Shown one piece after another: positions 8,550-17,509 of a DNA stretch of 64,000 bases. Position numbers and translations under genes: made by a program. The DNA lies in NCBI RefSeq assembly GCF_041537925.1, contig NZ_JBGOSH010000019.1:1-64000 (forward strand). The letters are read 5' to 3'. A model generated the notes under the pieces. It saw only the letters and a program-made list of their open reading frames with translations. It had not been told where the DNA came from and did no database searches. This DNA is from Ruegeria_C sp041537925 (GTDB lineage: Bacteria > Pseudomonadota > Alphaproteobacteria > Rhodobacterales > Rhodobacteraceae). Within the stretch, counting starts at the first letter, position 1. Each line of letters begins with the position of its first letter.

Positions 8550-10196
8550 ATGCCAAGTACGCTTTTTTTTAATGGCACAATCCTGACTATGGATGCGCAG
8601 GACTCCTCACCCGAGGCTGTTTTGACTGAAGGAAACAGGATCCAGGCAGTGGGGGCCGAAGCTGACCTGCGTGCATGCATGCACGCAGATGCTGAGGAGC
8701 ATGACCTGAAAGGTCGCACTCTGATGCCAGCCTTTATCGATCCACACGGACATTTCCCGGATCCGGGGTTCATCCGGCTGTTCCGTGTTGACCTGTCTTC
8801 ACCTCCTTTAGGGGATTGTAGGCAAATTGCGCAGGCGCTGGACAGACTTCGGGAAAGGGCCAACACAACGCCGGAGGGTGAATGGGTCATGGGGGTGTCG
8901 TTTGACAATACCTCTATTCTCGAAGGCCGTATGCCGACGCGGGCCGAGCTGGACGACGTTTCAATACGTCATCCAATCTGGGTAATTCATGCATCGGGGC
9001 ACAACGGCGCGGCTAATTCTCTTGCGCTTGAGAGGCGAGGTGTAACCCGTCACACACCTGACCCAGAGGGCGGCCGCTTTGGCCGGGACCTTGAAACCGG
9101 AGCCCTAACGGGATTGATCGAAGGGTTATCGGCCATGGGTGAGATGGGCGACACCGATTTCCTGATCGACCGCGAAAGGTTCTGGCAGGGCTTTGACGCC
9201 TGCCGTGATGAATATCTGGCCCATGGCGTGACCTATGCCCAAAATGCCTGGACGTCGCAAACCATGCTGGATCACTTCGCCAGCCTGCCCGCAGATCAGG
9301 ATCCGGGAATTGATATCGAGCTGTTACCCGTCGGAAGTCTGGAGCCAGAGCTAAGTACCCAATGGATCGGCACGAACTGGCCCGGCAACCCGCATTTCAC
9401 ACTAGGTCCGCGCAAACTGTTCACGGATGGAGCCTTTCAACTGCAGACCGCGTATCTGACTGCCCCGTATTTCAAGCCGTCTGATCCAGAACATCCTTGT
9501 GGGATGACTTACACCTCACAAGAGCAGCTGGATGCTGATGTCAGCAAACTCCATAGCAAGGGACTACAGATTCATTGCCACTGTAACGGCGATGCCGGCG
9601 CCGAGATGTTCATTGATGCGGTTGAAAAAGTACTTCGAGCGTACCCCCGCGCAGATCATCGTCACACTATTATTCATGGCCAGGCCCTGCGGGATGATCA
9701 GTTAGAGCGTATGGCCCAACTTGGCCTTACCGTTAGCTTCTTTCCTGCACATGTATATTTTTGGGGGGATCGCCATTACGATACCTTCCTAGGGCCTGAA
9801 CGGTCCGAGCGGATATCCCCAGCAGCATCAGCTGAACGGTATGGCGTGCGATATACGATCCACAATGATGCCTCGGTCACGCCAACACGCCCGATCCACC
9901 TGGCCAATTGCGCCGTGAATCGGATAACCGCTTCGGAGCGCGTGCTCGGCGAAGATCAGAAGATCAGCGTTCTGTCAGCTTTGCGTGCCCAGACCATCGA
10001 CGCTGCTTGGCAGGTGTTCAAGGAGGATCAGCGCGGATCTATCGAACCGGGTAAAGTTGCAGATTTCGTTGTCCTTTCGCGCAATCCACTGCACGACCCG
10101 GACTGCCTAACGGATACACGGGTGCTCGAAACGATCCGCGACGGTCAAAGTGTTTTTGCCGCAACGCATGCCGAAAAAGAAGTCGAGCACACCTAA
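8550..10196 (+). CDS. YtcJ-type metal-dependent amidohydrolase
   Basis: A 548-residue amidohydrolase-superfamily enzyme of the YtcJ/Amidohydro_3 class, which hydrolyses amide or related C-N bonds with a divalent metal. It shows the metal motif HGH in FIDPHGHF (about residues 64-68), later metal-site histidines in the HCHCNGDAGAEMF and HRHTIIHGQ segments (prefix AD omitted), and a C-terminal HNDASVTP segment followed by GSIEPGKVADFVVL. I set the start at ATG 8550, after GTAGGAAATCCG. An in-frame upstream extension lies inside the DppF gene and is not needed. It lies 11 bases after the importer and abuts the M81 peptidase gene, which suggests intracellular processing of the imported substrate. 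Confidence 0.87.
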   Translation: MPSTLFFNGTILTMDAQDSSPEAVLTEGNRIQAVGAEADLRACMHADAEEHDLKGRTLMPAFIDPHGHFPDPGFIRLFRVDLSSPPLGDCRQIAQALDRLRERANTTPEGEWVMGVSFDNTSILEGRMPTRAELDDVSIRHPIWVIHASGHNGAANSLALERRGVTRHTPDPEGGRFGRDLETGALTGLIEGLSAMGEMGDTDFLIDRERFWQGFDACRDEYLAHGVTYAQNAWTSQTMLDHFASLPADQDPGIDIELLPVGSLEPELSTQWIGTNWPGNPHFTLGPRKLFTDGAFQLQTAYLTAPYFKPSDPEHPCGMTYTSQEQLDADVSKLHSKGLQIHCHCNGDAGAEMFIDAVEKVLRAYPRADHRHTIIHGQALRDDQLERMAQLGLTVSFFPAHVYFWGDRHYDTFLGPERSERISPAASAERYGVRYTIHNDASVTPTRPIHLANCAVNRITASERVLGEDQKISVLSALRAQTIDAAWQVFKEDQRGSIEPGKVADFVVLSRNPLHDPDCLTDTRVLETIRDGQSVFAATHAEKEVEHT

Positions 10197-11677
10197 TGAC
10201 GACCAAACGTATTGCGATCGCGGGGTTCCAGCATGAAACCAATTGCTTTGGTGTGACAAAGGCCGATCTACGCGAGTTTGAAATGGCGGATTCCTGGCCC
10301 GGAATGTTGCACGGTGCACAGGTGGTCTTGGAAACAACTGGTATGAACCTACCTGTCGCAGGTTTTGCCGCAGAGGCAATGGAAGTGGGGATTGAGGTTA
10401 TTCCAATCCTGTGGTGCTCTGCCGAGCCGTCCGCACATGTAACCGATCATGCATTTGAGACGATTTGCGGGATGCTATTGGATGGACTCCGGGATGCGGG
10501 CCACATTGATGGCGTCTATTTTGATCTCCATGGCGCAATGGTTACCGAAAGCCTTGTTGACGGTGAAGGAGAGATTCTGCGTCGTGTACGTGCAGTTGTG
10601 GGCCCCGAAGTTCCCGTGGTCGCAAGTTTGGACCTGCATGCCAACATTTCCGCTGAGATGGTCGAACATGCGGACTATCTGTCTATTTTTCGCACCTATC
10701 CTCACTTGGATATGGCGGAAACGGGCGCACGTTGTGTTCCTGTCCTGCAGCGCCTGCTAGCAGGCGAAACACTATTTAAGGCGTTCCAACCGGTACCTTA
10801 TCTCATACCTCTGCATGCGCAATACACCGGTTCCTCACCGTTTAACGACATCTATCAATTGCCAGCAAGATTTGAGCAGCAGGAAGTCCTGGCCGAAATC
10901 GCTCTTGGTTTCACAGCGGCGGACTTCGCCGACACTGGCCCGTCGTGCCTTGCCTACGCAGCCACTGCCCAGAAAGCCGCCGCTGCCGCCGAAGAAATCG
11001 TAAATTTGTTTATGTCCCGGGAATCCGATCTTGATTGCTCGATGTTGTCTCTGGAGGACGCCGTTTCGGCATGTCGTCAGAGGCGAGAAAAACCCGTTGT
11101 TCTCGCAGATGTTCAGGACAACGCTGGTGCGGGCGGGACGTCTGATACCACAGGGTTGCTGGCCGCACTGATTGAGGGCGGGGTAAAGAGTGTCTTGATG
11201 GGTCTGCTCCATGATCCGGAAAGTGCAAAACAAGCCCATGTGGCAGGTGAAGGTGCACAGGTTAAGTTGGCAATCGGTGCAAAGTCCAACCTGGCAGGGC
11301 ACGTTCCGGTCAATGCAGAGTTTAGAGTTCTGGCTCTGGGTGATGGCAAATGTCGCTATACCGGAGAAATGTATGGCGGTGGTGTAGCAACGCTGGGCAA
11401 GACGGCTGCACTACGTTTGGTTGGACATGAGGCCGAGATTGACCTCGTTGTGACAAGTATACGTAACCAGTGTCTAGATCGTGCGCATTTTACTCATATT
11501 GGGCTGAATCCGATGAATTACTCGGTGATTTGCGTAAAGAGCACCACACATTTCCGAGCGGATTTTGAGACTATTTCAGGTGCTGTTTTTGCGGTCTCAT
11601 CGCCAGGCGCCTTTCTCTGCGACCTAGAAAATGTCCCGTACGCCTGTCTCACCAGAAGGCTGCCCATTATTCGTTGA
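10196..11677 (+). CDS. M81 family metallopeptidase (MlrC-type)
   Basis: A 493-residue zinc peptidase of family M81, named after MlrC, which hydrolyses linearised microcystin and the Adda-containing tetrapeptide. The start (KRIAIAGFQHETNCF) is typical. The metal-site motifs FDLHGAMV (near 107), SLDLHANIS (near 144) and TYPHLDMAETG (near 167) are intact, as is the C-terminal half with DNAGAGGTSDTTG. The ATG overlaps the preceding stop by one base. MlrC homologues are widespread outside microcystin degraders, and no mlrA/B/D genes are seen here. Microcystin need not be the substrate; a peptide or N-acyl compound is the safer statement. Confidence 0.88.
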   Translation: MTTKRIAIAGFQHETNCFGVTKADLREFEMADSWPGMLHGAQVVLETTGMNLPVAGFAAEAMEVGIEVIPILWCSAEPSAHVTDHAFETICGMLLDGLRDAGHIDGVYFDLHGAMVTESLVDGEGEILRRVRAVVGPEVPVVASLDLHANISAEMVEHADYLSIFRTYPHLDMAETGARCVPVLQRLLAGETLFKAFQPVPYLIPLHAQYTGSSPFNDIYQLPARFEQQEVLAEIALGFTAADFADTGPSCLAYAATAQKAAAAAEEIVNLFMSRESDLDCSMLSLEDAVSACRQRREKPVVLADVQDNAGAGGTSDTTGLLAALIEGGVKSVLMGLLHDPESAKQAHVAGEGAQVKLAIGAKSNLAGHVPVNAEFRVLALGDGKCRYTGEMYGGGVATLGKTAALRLVGHEAEIDLVVTSIRNQCLDRAHFTHIGLNPMNYSVICVKSTTHFRADFETISGAVFAVSSPGAFLCDLENVPYACLTRRLPIIR

Positions 11678-11890
11678 ACTGGCTTTGGATTACGCGAAGC
11701 TGCAGGCGTAAAGGAAAAGAATGTTCTCATTCTATGAAGAGTATCTGCTTAGCTATCAAGCAATGCAGGCTTGTGGCGACCGGTTGTTGATAACCCGGCG
11801 CTATTGGCTGGAAACGTCATTGGTCAGAAAATCGAACCAGGCTTTCACGGGCAAGTGTAAAGGCCGTCCGTTCAATTCGTACGTAACACG

Positions 11891-12936
11891 CGCTTTGTTG
11901 CACAATTCCGTTGGAGTGGAGGCTTTCTTTTTCCCCGGAGGGACTGCTCCTACGGGCCCTGTGATAGGTACTCCAAGAGCGGTGTAGCGGTTGAGGACGG
12001 CGATGCGGATTTGGATCTCCGCGATCTGCCGGTCGAAGCCCCGCGCCATGAGTCTCTGGCCCACCAATTTCACACAGTGCGTTTTGGTCTCGACGCGGCT
12101 TCGGCGGTGGTATCCGCTCCATCGTCGCCCCCGGGCGCGGCCGAGGTATCTTGATGCTTTCGCGGCTTCGTTTCTTGCGACGGCTCCCGCTTGTTGGCTT
12201 CCAAGGCTTGGCGTTCTTGCGGGCAGGGTTGACAGCATGTGTATTCCGGGCGGCAATCGCATCATGGCATTTGCGCGTTTCGTAGGCCCCGCGGCAGTGA
12301 CTGTCCCGATGGTCTGATCAGGTGGGGTTTGATCCAGAAGTTCGGGCAGCATGGGCGCATCACCTACATTGCTGGTCGTGACCTCGACGGCCCGAACTCC
12401 CACTGTTTTTTCATCGATCCCGAGGTGTATCTTGCGCCAGATGTGCCGTTTGGGGTTTCCACGCTGCGCGCGTTCCATTCACCTTCGCCCTCAGATTTGA
12501 TGCCTGTGCTATCAATCAAGAGGTTCAGCGGGCCGGTACCACCACGATATCACAGGCTCGCGTTTAGTGCCCTCTGGTGGCGGCATAGGGTGCAAAATTC
12601 CGCCACCGCACAATCCAACCCGATAAACTACAGCAAGCTCTCAACAAAGCCTGTAGTCTGCCGGAGCGGCATCCCGAACAAAACCTTCAGAGTCAGGCGG
12701 GTTTGGATCGCCGCGTTAGTGAATTGCTGCCGTCGACCGCGTTGGCCCGTCGGCGGCGGTGTCCAGACCATCTCGGGATCGAACCAGATCGAGAGCGATC
12801 CACGCCGCTTCAAACCGTCATTGCAACACGACCAGTTTGTGGTCTTGTCGCTCGTTGGGGCCCAACTGCTCATACCTCCCAGCTATCACGCTGGATTCAT
12901 AAGATGAATCCCCCAAACGATTTGTGCAACAAAGCC
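11891..12936 (-). mobile_element. Decayed IS5-family (IS903-type) insertion sequence
   Basis: The element is about 1,046 bases, the normal IS903-group length. It is bounded by inverted ends CGCTTTGTTGCACAA (from 11891) and, on the minus strand, GGCTTTGTTGCACAAATC (ending at 12936). The 9-base flanks (CGTAACACG and GTTTTGTGC) do not match, so no target duplication remains. Its internal transposase is broken. It lies in the same orientation as the element at 1-173. Confidence 0.8.
11955..12873 (-). pseudogene. IS5-family transposase, broken
   Basis: The N-terminal part (12873 down to 12628) reads KTTNW...RRGSLSIWFDPEMVW...ALRQ-type sequence and meets a stop directly after FVESLL. Further stops and frame changes follow. 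The C-terminal part resumes (about 12540 to 11960) with LLIDSTGIK, RRSRVETKTHCVKLVGQ and AVLNRYTALGVPIT, the catalytic-domain end of IS903-group transposases. The original stop has been lost and the last frame runs out beyond the element end. It cannot be active by itself. Confidence 0.85.
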
Positions 12937-12986
12937 GTTTTGTGCACCAGCCACCTGGCATCACGCCGGGCACGGAATTGGTGCGC

Positions 12987-13281
12987 ATGAAAGAAAAAGC
13001 TATGGATGAGTTTGATCTGGAAAACGCACGCGAGCAACAAATCGCAATCGAAATGATGGGTGCTTTTACGGACACGTCTCCTTGTCGAAGCGCAGCAATG
13101 TCCAACCCCTTTGCTTCAGGATGGCCGGGTAGTTGCGATGGTTATTGAGATCAAGCAACTTGATCAAGATTGGGGGCATTGTGACGCCCCTGAACCTTTG
13201 AGCGAAGAAGAATCTCGAAATTTTGAGAACGAGCTTATCGCCCTCCTGGAGCAGGAGATGGCTGGCCACCGCTCTCGATAA
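12987..13281 (+). pseudogene. Possible frameshifted small gene of unknown function
   Basis: Protein-like sequence runs in one frame (KAMDEFDLENAREQQIAIEM, from about 13000) and then in another (GRVVAMVIEIKQLDQDWGHC and on to EQEMAGHRSR, ending at 13281), with an apparent frame change near 13080. I recognise no family. It sits immediately after the IS end. It may be a broken gene or simply a short unannotated peptide starting at 13138. Confidence 0.3.
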
Positions 13282-13529
13282 TGGGCAGGGTGGGCGGTAA
13301 ATCCTTAGGCCTGCAGATGCCGCCAAGGATGCGGCCTGCAAACCAAGGACGTGGTGGGGCCAGTGGCTTTGCCACTTCAGTTTGAGGACATTGAGTGAAA
13401 GTGAATCGAGCTTCAGCAATGCGGATAAAGCTGCCGTTGGCCTGCCAACCCCATTCGCTTCAATCTCTGGAATTCCAGTGGAAGTTTGGTTAGGTCCTAA
13501 ACAAGTAGGATGCGGAGGAAACAGCTTCG

Positions 13530-14228
13530 GTGGCGGACACTCTGATTGTAATTGCTTCCGAACGAGAGGGCCTCGGCCTTGTTGACGAATTCGGGCTGCA
13601 ACATGCGGAGGACTTCGAAATCCAAGCTGGAGATCACGAGCGAGGTCTCGGTCTTTATCACGGAAGGAGCTTCGACGTTCTTATCAGCGGAGTTCTTGAG
13701 CATCACATGGTTGCAGCTACAGCATTGTGCTTACACCGATACAAGCCAAAGCGCGTTGTGAACTTTGGGGCTTGCGGGACATATGGCAATCGATTTGGAG
13801 TGGAAACAGCGCCGAAGATTGAAAGCGTTGTAAGCGTTTCTACGTCTTATCGTTTTGATGTTGATGACAACCTGCATTGGGTTCCTCCGCGCACGCTTCC
13901 AGTTGTCAACCTTTCAGTGGCAACCGCAAACTGCGTAACCGGTTCGCGTTACTCTCGGGCTTCAGACTATGAGAGCGTCCATTTTCCAAAAGATGGGCAG
14001 GTAGAAGACATGGAGCTCTACGGTCTAGCCGTTTTAATGGAAACTTTCGCTGTTCCTTTGTACAGCATCAAGTACGTGACAAATGACGTAGGACCACATG
14101 GCCGAGAGCAATTCCGAGAGCATGTTGTCTCCGCACGTCGCTTCGGACATGAGGCACTTGAAAACGCACTGTCAGATTTTAGGGACTTTCCCTTGTTATC
14201 CGGCGCTGACAATTCAGCCTCTGGTTAA
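13530..14228 (+). CDS. Nucleoside phosphorylase superfamily protein (MTA/SAH nucleosidase-like)
   Basis: A 232-residue protein of the PNP/UDP phosphorylase fold. The motifs NFGACGTYG (phosphate/ribose-site glycine loop region) and VEDMELYGLA (equivalent of the VxDMExxA ribose-binding motif) support it. The later SIKYVTNDVG segment matches the purine-site region of MTA/SAH nucleosidases. The start is a GTG at 13530, preceded by GGAGGAA. It would cleave a nucleoside or S-adenosyl-derived compound; the substrate is not decidable. It is an isolated gene between the IS relic and the carbohydrate locus, and the surrounding DNA looks AT-richer than the later loci (not computed). Confidence 0.75.
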   Translation: MADTLIVIASEREGLGLVDEFGLQHAEDFEIQAGDHERGLGLYHGRSFDVLISGVLEHHMVAATALCLHRYKPKRVVNFGACGTYGNRFGVETAPKIESVVSVSTSYRFDVDDNLHWVPPRTLPVVNLSVATANCVTGSRYSRASDYESVHFPKDGQVEDMELYGLAVLMETFAVPLYSIKYVTNDVGPHGREQFREHVVSARRFGHEALENALSDFRDFPLLSGADNSASG

Positions 14229-14453
14229 TAGGGAACTTTGGGCTGCAACCAGCCAATGGAACCGCTTGCTAAGAACGTCAACTCTGAGCCCAGTTCGACC
14301 AATGGTGCAGTTTGCATCAATGACTGCAACCTTGTGCAAAGCCGTCGCAGGTCTGACATTTGAGGCATTGTGTCCAAGACATTTGCTCGACGTTGCGTTC
14401 AGTGAGTGGGGACCCCACTAAATTGGTCATTCCTTTGGGCATGCGCATCAAAA

Positions 14454-15350
14454 TCAGATGGCTGAACACGAAAAATCAGGGACGATGCCTGATCTGTTAA
14501 TGAATGTCTCTGTTGCATGACCGGCGAATAGGCCGTGATCACGAACCAAGACGGTCCTGAAACCGGCAGCCGCCCCGCCCAGAATATCCGTGTGCAGCGT
14601 ATCACCGACCATTGCAATGCGATGGGATTGTATCCCGGGAAGTCGGTCTTTGGCGTCGTCGAATGCGTTGTTAAACGGCTTTCCAAAGAACACAGGCGCG
14701 ATATTCAGGGTATCGGCCAATTGATTGGCGTAATAGCCTGGCTCTTTGCTCAGCCCAGTTTCTCGTGGGGCGACCAGGTCGGGATTGGCGATCACAAAGG
14801 GCCTTTTACGATGCCTAATCGCGGCACTGAGGGAGGCAAGTATATCCGCATCTAGTGCGGCACTTGAGAGAAAAAGAAAACCGTCAACCTCCTGACCGGA
14901 CCAATGCTCAACCTGTGCTTCGATATCGCTAAATTGGTCATCTGGCGCAGCAATCGCTCCCCAGCGCGCGCCCGGTAAAACTTCGTCAAGGCGAGCTACA
15001 GCGACATCACGACTTGAAACAACTTCGTTAGGGGCGAAATCGAAACCGAGGGCGCGATAGCGCCGCACAGCCGTTGCACGAGTGTAGCTTGCGGCATTCG
15101 TCAGAACTATCAGGCGTTTGCAGCGCGCGCGTAGTTGCTGGATGCAGGTGACCGCTCCGGGGATCGCCGTCTCGCCAACGTTCAACACGCCAAAGCTATC
15201 CAGCACGAAGGCATCAAACTGATCCGCAATCTCTAAGAGCCCGGTACACTGTGTAGTCTCGGTCGGAAAGACAGCGAGAGGCATACGGATACGGATGGCC
15301 TCATATCGGTCGAAGGCGTTTTGCGTTCCCCAGATCTCATTGTAACTCAT
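14454..15350 (-). CDS. HAD-superfamily class IIA hydrolase (NagD/TIGR01459-like phosphatase)
   Basis: A 298-residue HAD phosphatase. It shows motif I DSFGVL (nucleophile Asp51; the second Asp of the classical DxD is replaced by Phe53, as in related DxWGVL proteins), LTNAASYTR as motif II region, a class IIA cap, KPFNNAFDDA and motif IV VGDTLHTDILGG. It would dephosphorylate a small phosphorylated metabolite. It is the last gene of the minus-strand arm of the carbohydrate locus and abuts the epimerase-like gene. A role in removing a dead-end sugar phosphate or in the final pathway step is inference. Confidence 0.8.
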   Translation of the reverse strand: MSYNEIWGTQNAFDRYEAIRIRMPLAVFPTETTQCTGLLEIADQFDAFVLDSFGVLNVGETAIPGAVTCIQQLRARCKRLIVLTNAASYTRATAVRRYRALGFDFAPNEVVSSRDVAVARLDEVLPGARWGAIAAPDDQFSDIEAQVEHWSGQEVDGFLFLSSAALDADILASLSAAIRHRKRPFVIANPDLVAPRETGLSKEPGYYANQLADTLNIAPVFFGKPFNNAFDDAKDRLPGIQSHRIAMVGDTLHTDILGGAAAGFRTVLVRDHGLFAGHATETFINRSGIVPDFSCSAI

Positions 15351-16199
15351 TCAGATCAAACCGTATTGCTGCGCCTTGCCGCGCAAGAAGGGCAGACCCT
15401 GACCGATAACCGCCTCCGCACTTTCAGCAACGGGTCGCCAGATAGAATGCCCGTAGCCGATCTCAGGCGGCATGTTGATATAGCTTTCCATCGCCAGGCC
15501 ACCCTTGAAATTGATCGCGGCAAGCGTGGCGAAAATTTCGTCCCAGTCACATGGGCCCTGTCCCGACGTGCCTCGGTCGGATTCTGAGAGGAGGAGGTTA
15601 TTCAGATGCGCGCGCCCGGTAATTATGCCGTTACCCATGCCGGTCTCCTCGATATTCATGTAATATGTGTCGAGGTGCAGGAACATATTCGGTGCGCAGA
15701 CCCGCTCAATCATTTCAACCACCTGGGTGGTGGTGTTGATCAGGTGAGTCTCATAGTGGTTGACCGGTTCAATGCCAATGGCAGGCCCGTGATCCTTAGC
15801 GTACATTACGGTAGCCTCTAGCGCGGCCTCAACATTGTCCAGCTCTTGCTCGGTTGTTGGAAAGCTCGACCGCTCCCCAATGCCGCCATAGGTGACCCCG
15901 CTTAAGGCTTCTGAACCCAAACCGGCGGCTTTCTCAATGGCGAGCTTAAGGAAATCGGCGGTGCCGGACGGATTGTGCGATGCCCAAGTCTCTTGCGGCA
16001 AACCGAAGGAGAAAACAGCAGGAAGTTCGGCCTTTTCAAGCAAATCGCGCCCAAGCGCTGTATCGGTGGAGGCTGGATCAAGCAAGGCTAATTCGATGAA
16101 ATCCATGCCGGAAGCCTTCGCGGCTGAAATCGTCCGGGTGACACCTGCGGCATCCCAGGTCATGTTCCACATGCTTGTATGTACACCAAAGCGCTTCAT
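15351..16199 (-). CDS. TIM-barrel sugar isomerase/epimerase (D-tagatose 3-epimerase-like)
   Basis: A 282-residue xylose-isomerase-like TIM barrel of the ketose 3-epimerase type. Metal-site residues Glu144 (GIEPVNHY), Asp177 (LHLDTYY) and Glu238 (MESY) are visible, as is the ESDRG loop (206-210). The histidine normally found in the HxxES metal motif appears to be Leu203 here (LLLSES), so metal binding may differ. The start ATG overlaps the end of the upstream SDR gene by four bases. The likely role is to epimerise a ketose made by the SDR. Specificity cannot be read. Confidence 0.8.
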   Translation of the reverse strand: MKRFGVHTSMWNMTWDAAGVTRTISAAKASGMDFIELALLDPASTDTALGRDLLEKAELPAVFSFGLPQETWASHNPSGTADFLKLAIEKAAGLGSEALSGVTYGGIGERSSFPTTEQELDNVEAALEATVMYAKDHGPAIGIEPVNHYETHLINTTTQVVEMIERVCAPNMFLHLDTYYMNIEETGMGNGIITGRAHLNNLLLSESDRGTSGQGPCDWDEIFATLAAINFKGGLAMESYINMPPEIGYGHSIWRPVAESAEAVIGQGLPFLRGKAQQYGLI

Positions 16200-16948
16200 A
16201 CGCTCGAATACCCGCCTTCGATCATCATCAGCGCGCCATTGACCAGATCAGACGCGGGTGAGGCGAGGTAAAGCGCCATGTCGGCAATCTCAACCGGCTC
16301 GCCAAAACGACCCAAAGGTGTTGCCGCGATCAAGGGGCCGGACTTTTCGGGCGGGCTCCAGATCTCGCGGCCCATATCGGTCAAGACCACCGTCGGGCAG
16401 ATCGCGTTGACTTGAATGTTGTAAGGGGCAAGCTCTGTCATCAGTGACTTTGTTAGGGCGTTTAAACCACCCTTGGACGATGCATAGGCCGCATGATCAG
16501 GCAGGGCGATAACCCCAGTCTGAGACGAGATATTGATTATCTTGCCCGCACCTGCTGCAACCATACCCGGTGCGACGCCCTTGGACAAAAGAAAAGGCGC
16601 GCGCAGGTTGATTGCCATGGTGCGGTCCCAATCTGCCGGATCGAAATCAAGGACCGGTCCAACCAAGGCGATGCCGGCCGAATTGACCAGAATATCAACA
16701 GTTTCATGTAGTACGTGCACCTCGGCGATCAGGGTATCGCATCCCTCAACCGTGGCAAGATCGGCCGGTATCGTGGCGCAGCCGGTTTCTGCGGCGAGCG
16801 CAGCCAGCCGCTCTACAGATTGTCCGGTTGAAATGACCTTGGCACCTGCCTGCGAGAAGACGCGCACAATTTCGGCCCCGATGCCGGACGATGCCCCGGT
16901 CACCAATGCGACCTTGCCCGCGATCGAAAACCTATCCTGCCACCTCAT
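16196..16948 (-). CDS. Short-chain dehydrogenase/reductase, polyol dehydrogenase-like
   Basis: A 250-residue classical SDR. The NAD(P)-binding motif TGASSGIG is at residues 17-24 and NSAG follows at 89-92. The catalytic tetrad is Asn114, Ser142, Tyr155 and Lys159. The C-terminal GALMMIEGGYSSV is standard. Cytoplasmic. Within this ABC-importer/kinase locus it most probably oxidises a polyol to a ketose or reduces a keto sugar (inference). It is translationally coupled to the epimerase-like gene. Confidence 0.88.
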   Translation of the reverse strand: MRWQDRFSIAGKVALVTGASSGIGAEIVRVFSQAGAKVISTGQSVERLAALAAETGCATIPADLATVEGCDTLIAEVHVLHETVDILVNSAGIALVGPVLDFDPADWDRTMAINLRAPFLLSKGVAPGMVAAGAGKIINISSQTGVIALPDHAAYASSKGGLNALTKSLMTELAPYNIQVNAICPTVVLTDMGREIWSPPEKSGPLIAATPLGRFGEPVEIADMALYLASPASDLVNGALMMIEGGYSSV

Positions 16949-16951
16949 CGG

Positions 16952-17509
16952 CTACTCCAAGTTTGTGTGATTGCTGCGCATCACATCCGCACTCAGGCCC
17001 AGGTTGTCCCGCAGATGCAGGATGACAATCTCAAAAAACAGGAATTGCGCGGCCTCAAAAAGCGATCCCATCGGCAAAACGGATTGCCCGCCAGTCTGGT
17101 CGTTCGCCATGGTTTGGGCGTCCAGATGAACGATGTGATCGACGGAAAGCGGGGCCGATCCGCTCGGGGTCGCGGTGACGCACATCGTGGTCGCACCGGC
17201 CGCTGCGGCAACGCCGATCAGCCCATCGACGGTCGAAAACCCACCGGGACCGGCGCTGACAATCAGCAGGTCACCTGGGCCGACGGGCGGAGTTGTCATG
17301 TCACCCACAACATGGGCGTCCAATCCCAGATGAAACAGGCGCATCGCAAGGGACTTCATCATCAAACCTTCGCGCCCGACACCATACAAAGCGATCCGTT
17401 TCGCCGTCAGGATGGGTGCTGCCATGCTTTCGACCTGCTGCGGAATGGCGCGATCCAGCACAGCCTCAACTTCGGCAATGACGGACGCTGCTGTGGACTT
17501 TAGGGTCAT
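16952..17509 (-). CDS. SIS-domain sugar isomerase (6-phospho-3-hexuloisomerase/HxlB-like)
   Basis: A 185-residue single SIS domain. YGVGREGLMMKSLAMRLFHLG, less its last residue, matches the substrate loop of HxlB-family isomerases, and the C-terminal RSNHTNLE matches the HANLE ending of that family. Such enzymes interconvert ketose and aldose phosphates. No hexulose-6-phosphate synthase gene is nearby, so formaldehyde fixation is not implied. Its start overlaps the dehydrogenase stop by four bases. Confidence 0.8.
   Translation of the reverse strand: MTLKSTAASVIAEVEAVLDRAIPQQVESMAAPILTAKRIALYGVGREGLMMKSLAMRLFHLGLDAHVVGDMTTPPVGPGDLLIVSAGPGGFSTVDGLIGVAAAAGATTMCVTATPSGSAPLSVDHIVHLDAQTMANDQTGGQSVLPMGSLFEAAQFLFFEIVILHLRDNLGLSADVMRSNHTNLE

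Noticed and set aside
10196..11677. Calling the locus a microcystin-degradation (mlr) cluster
   Set aside because: Only an M81-family protein is present; mlrA, mlrB and mlrD are not seen and M81 proteins have wider distribution.
16952..17509. Ribulose monophosphate formaldehyde fixation from the HxlB-like gene
   Set aside because: No hexulose-6-phosphate synthase is nearby and the context is a polyol/sugar locus.
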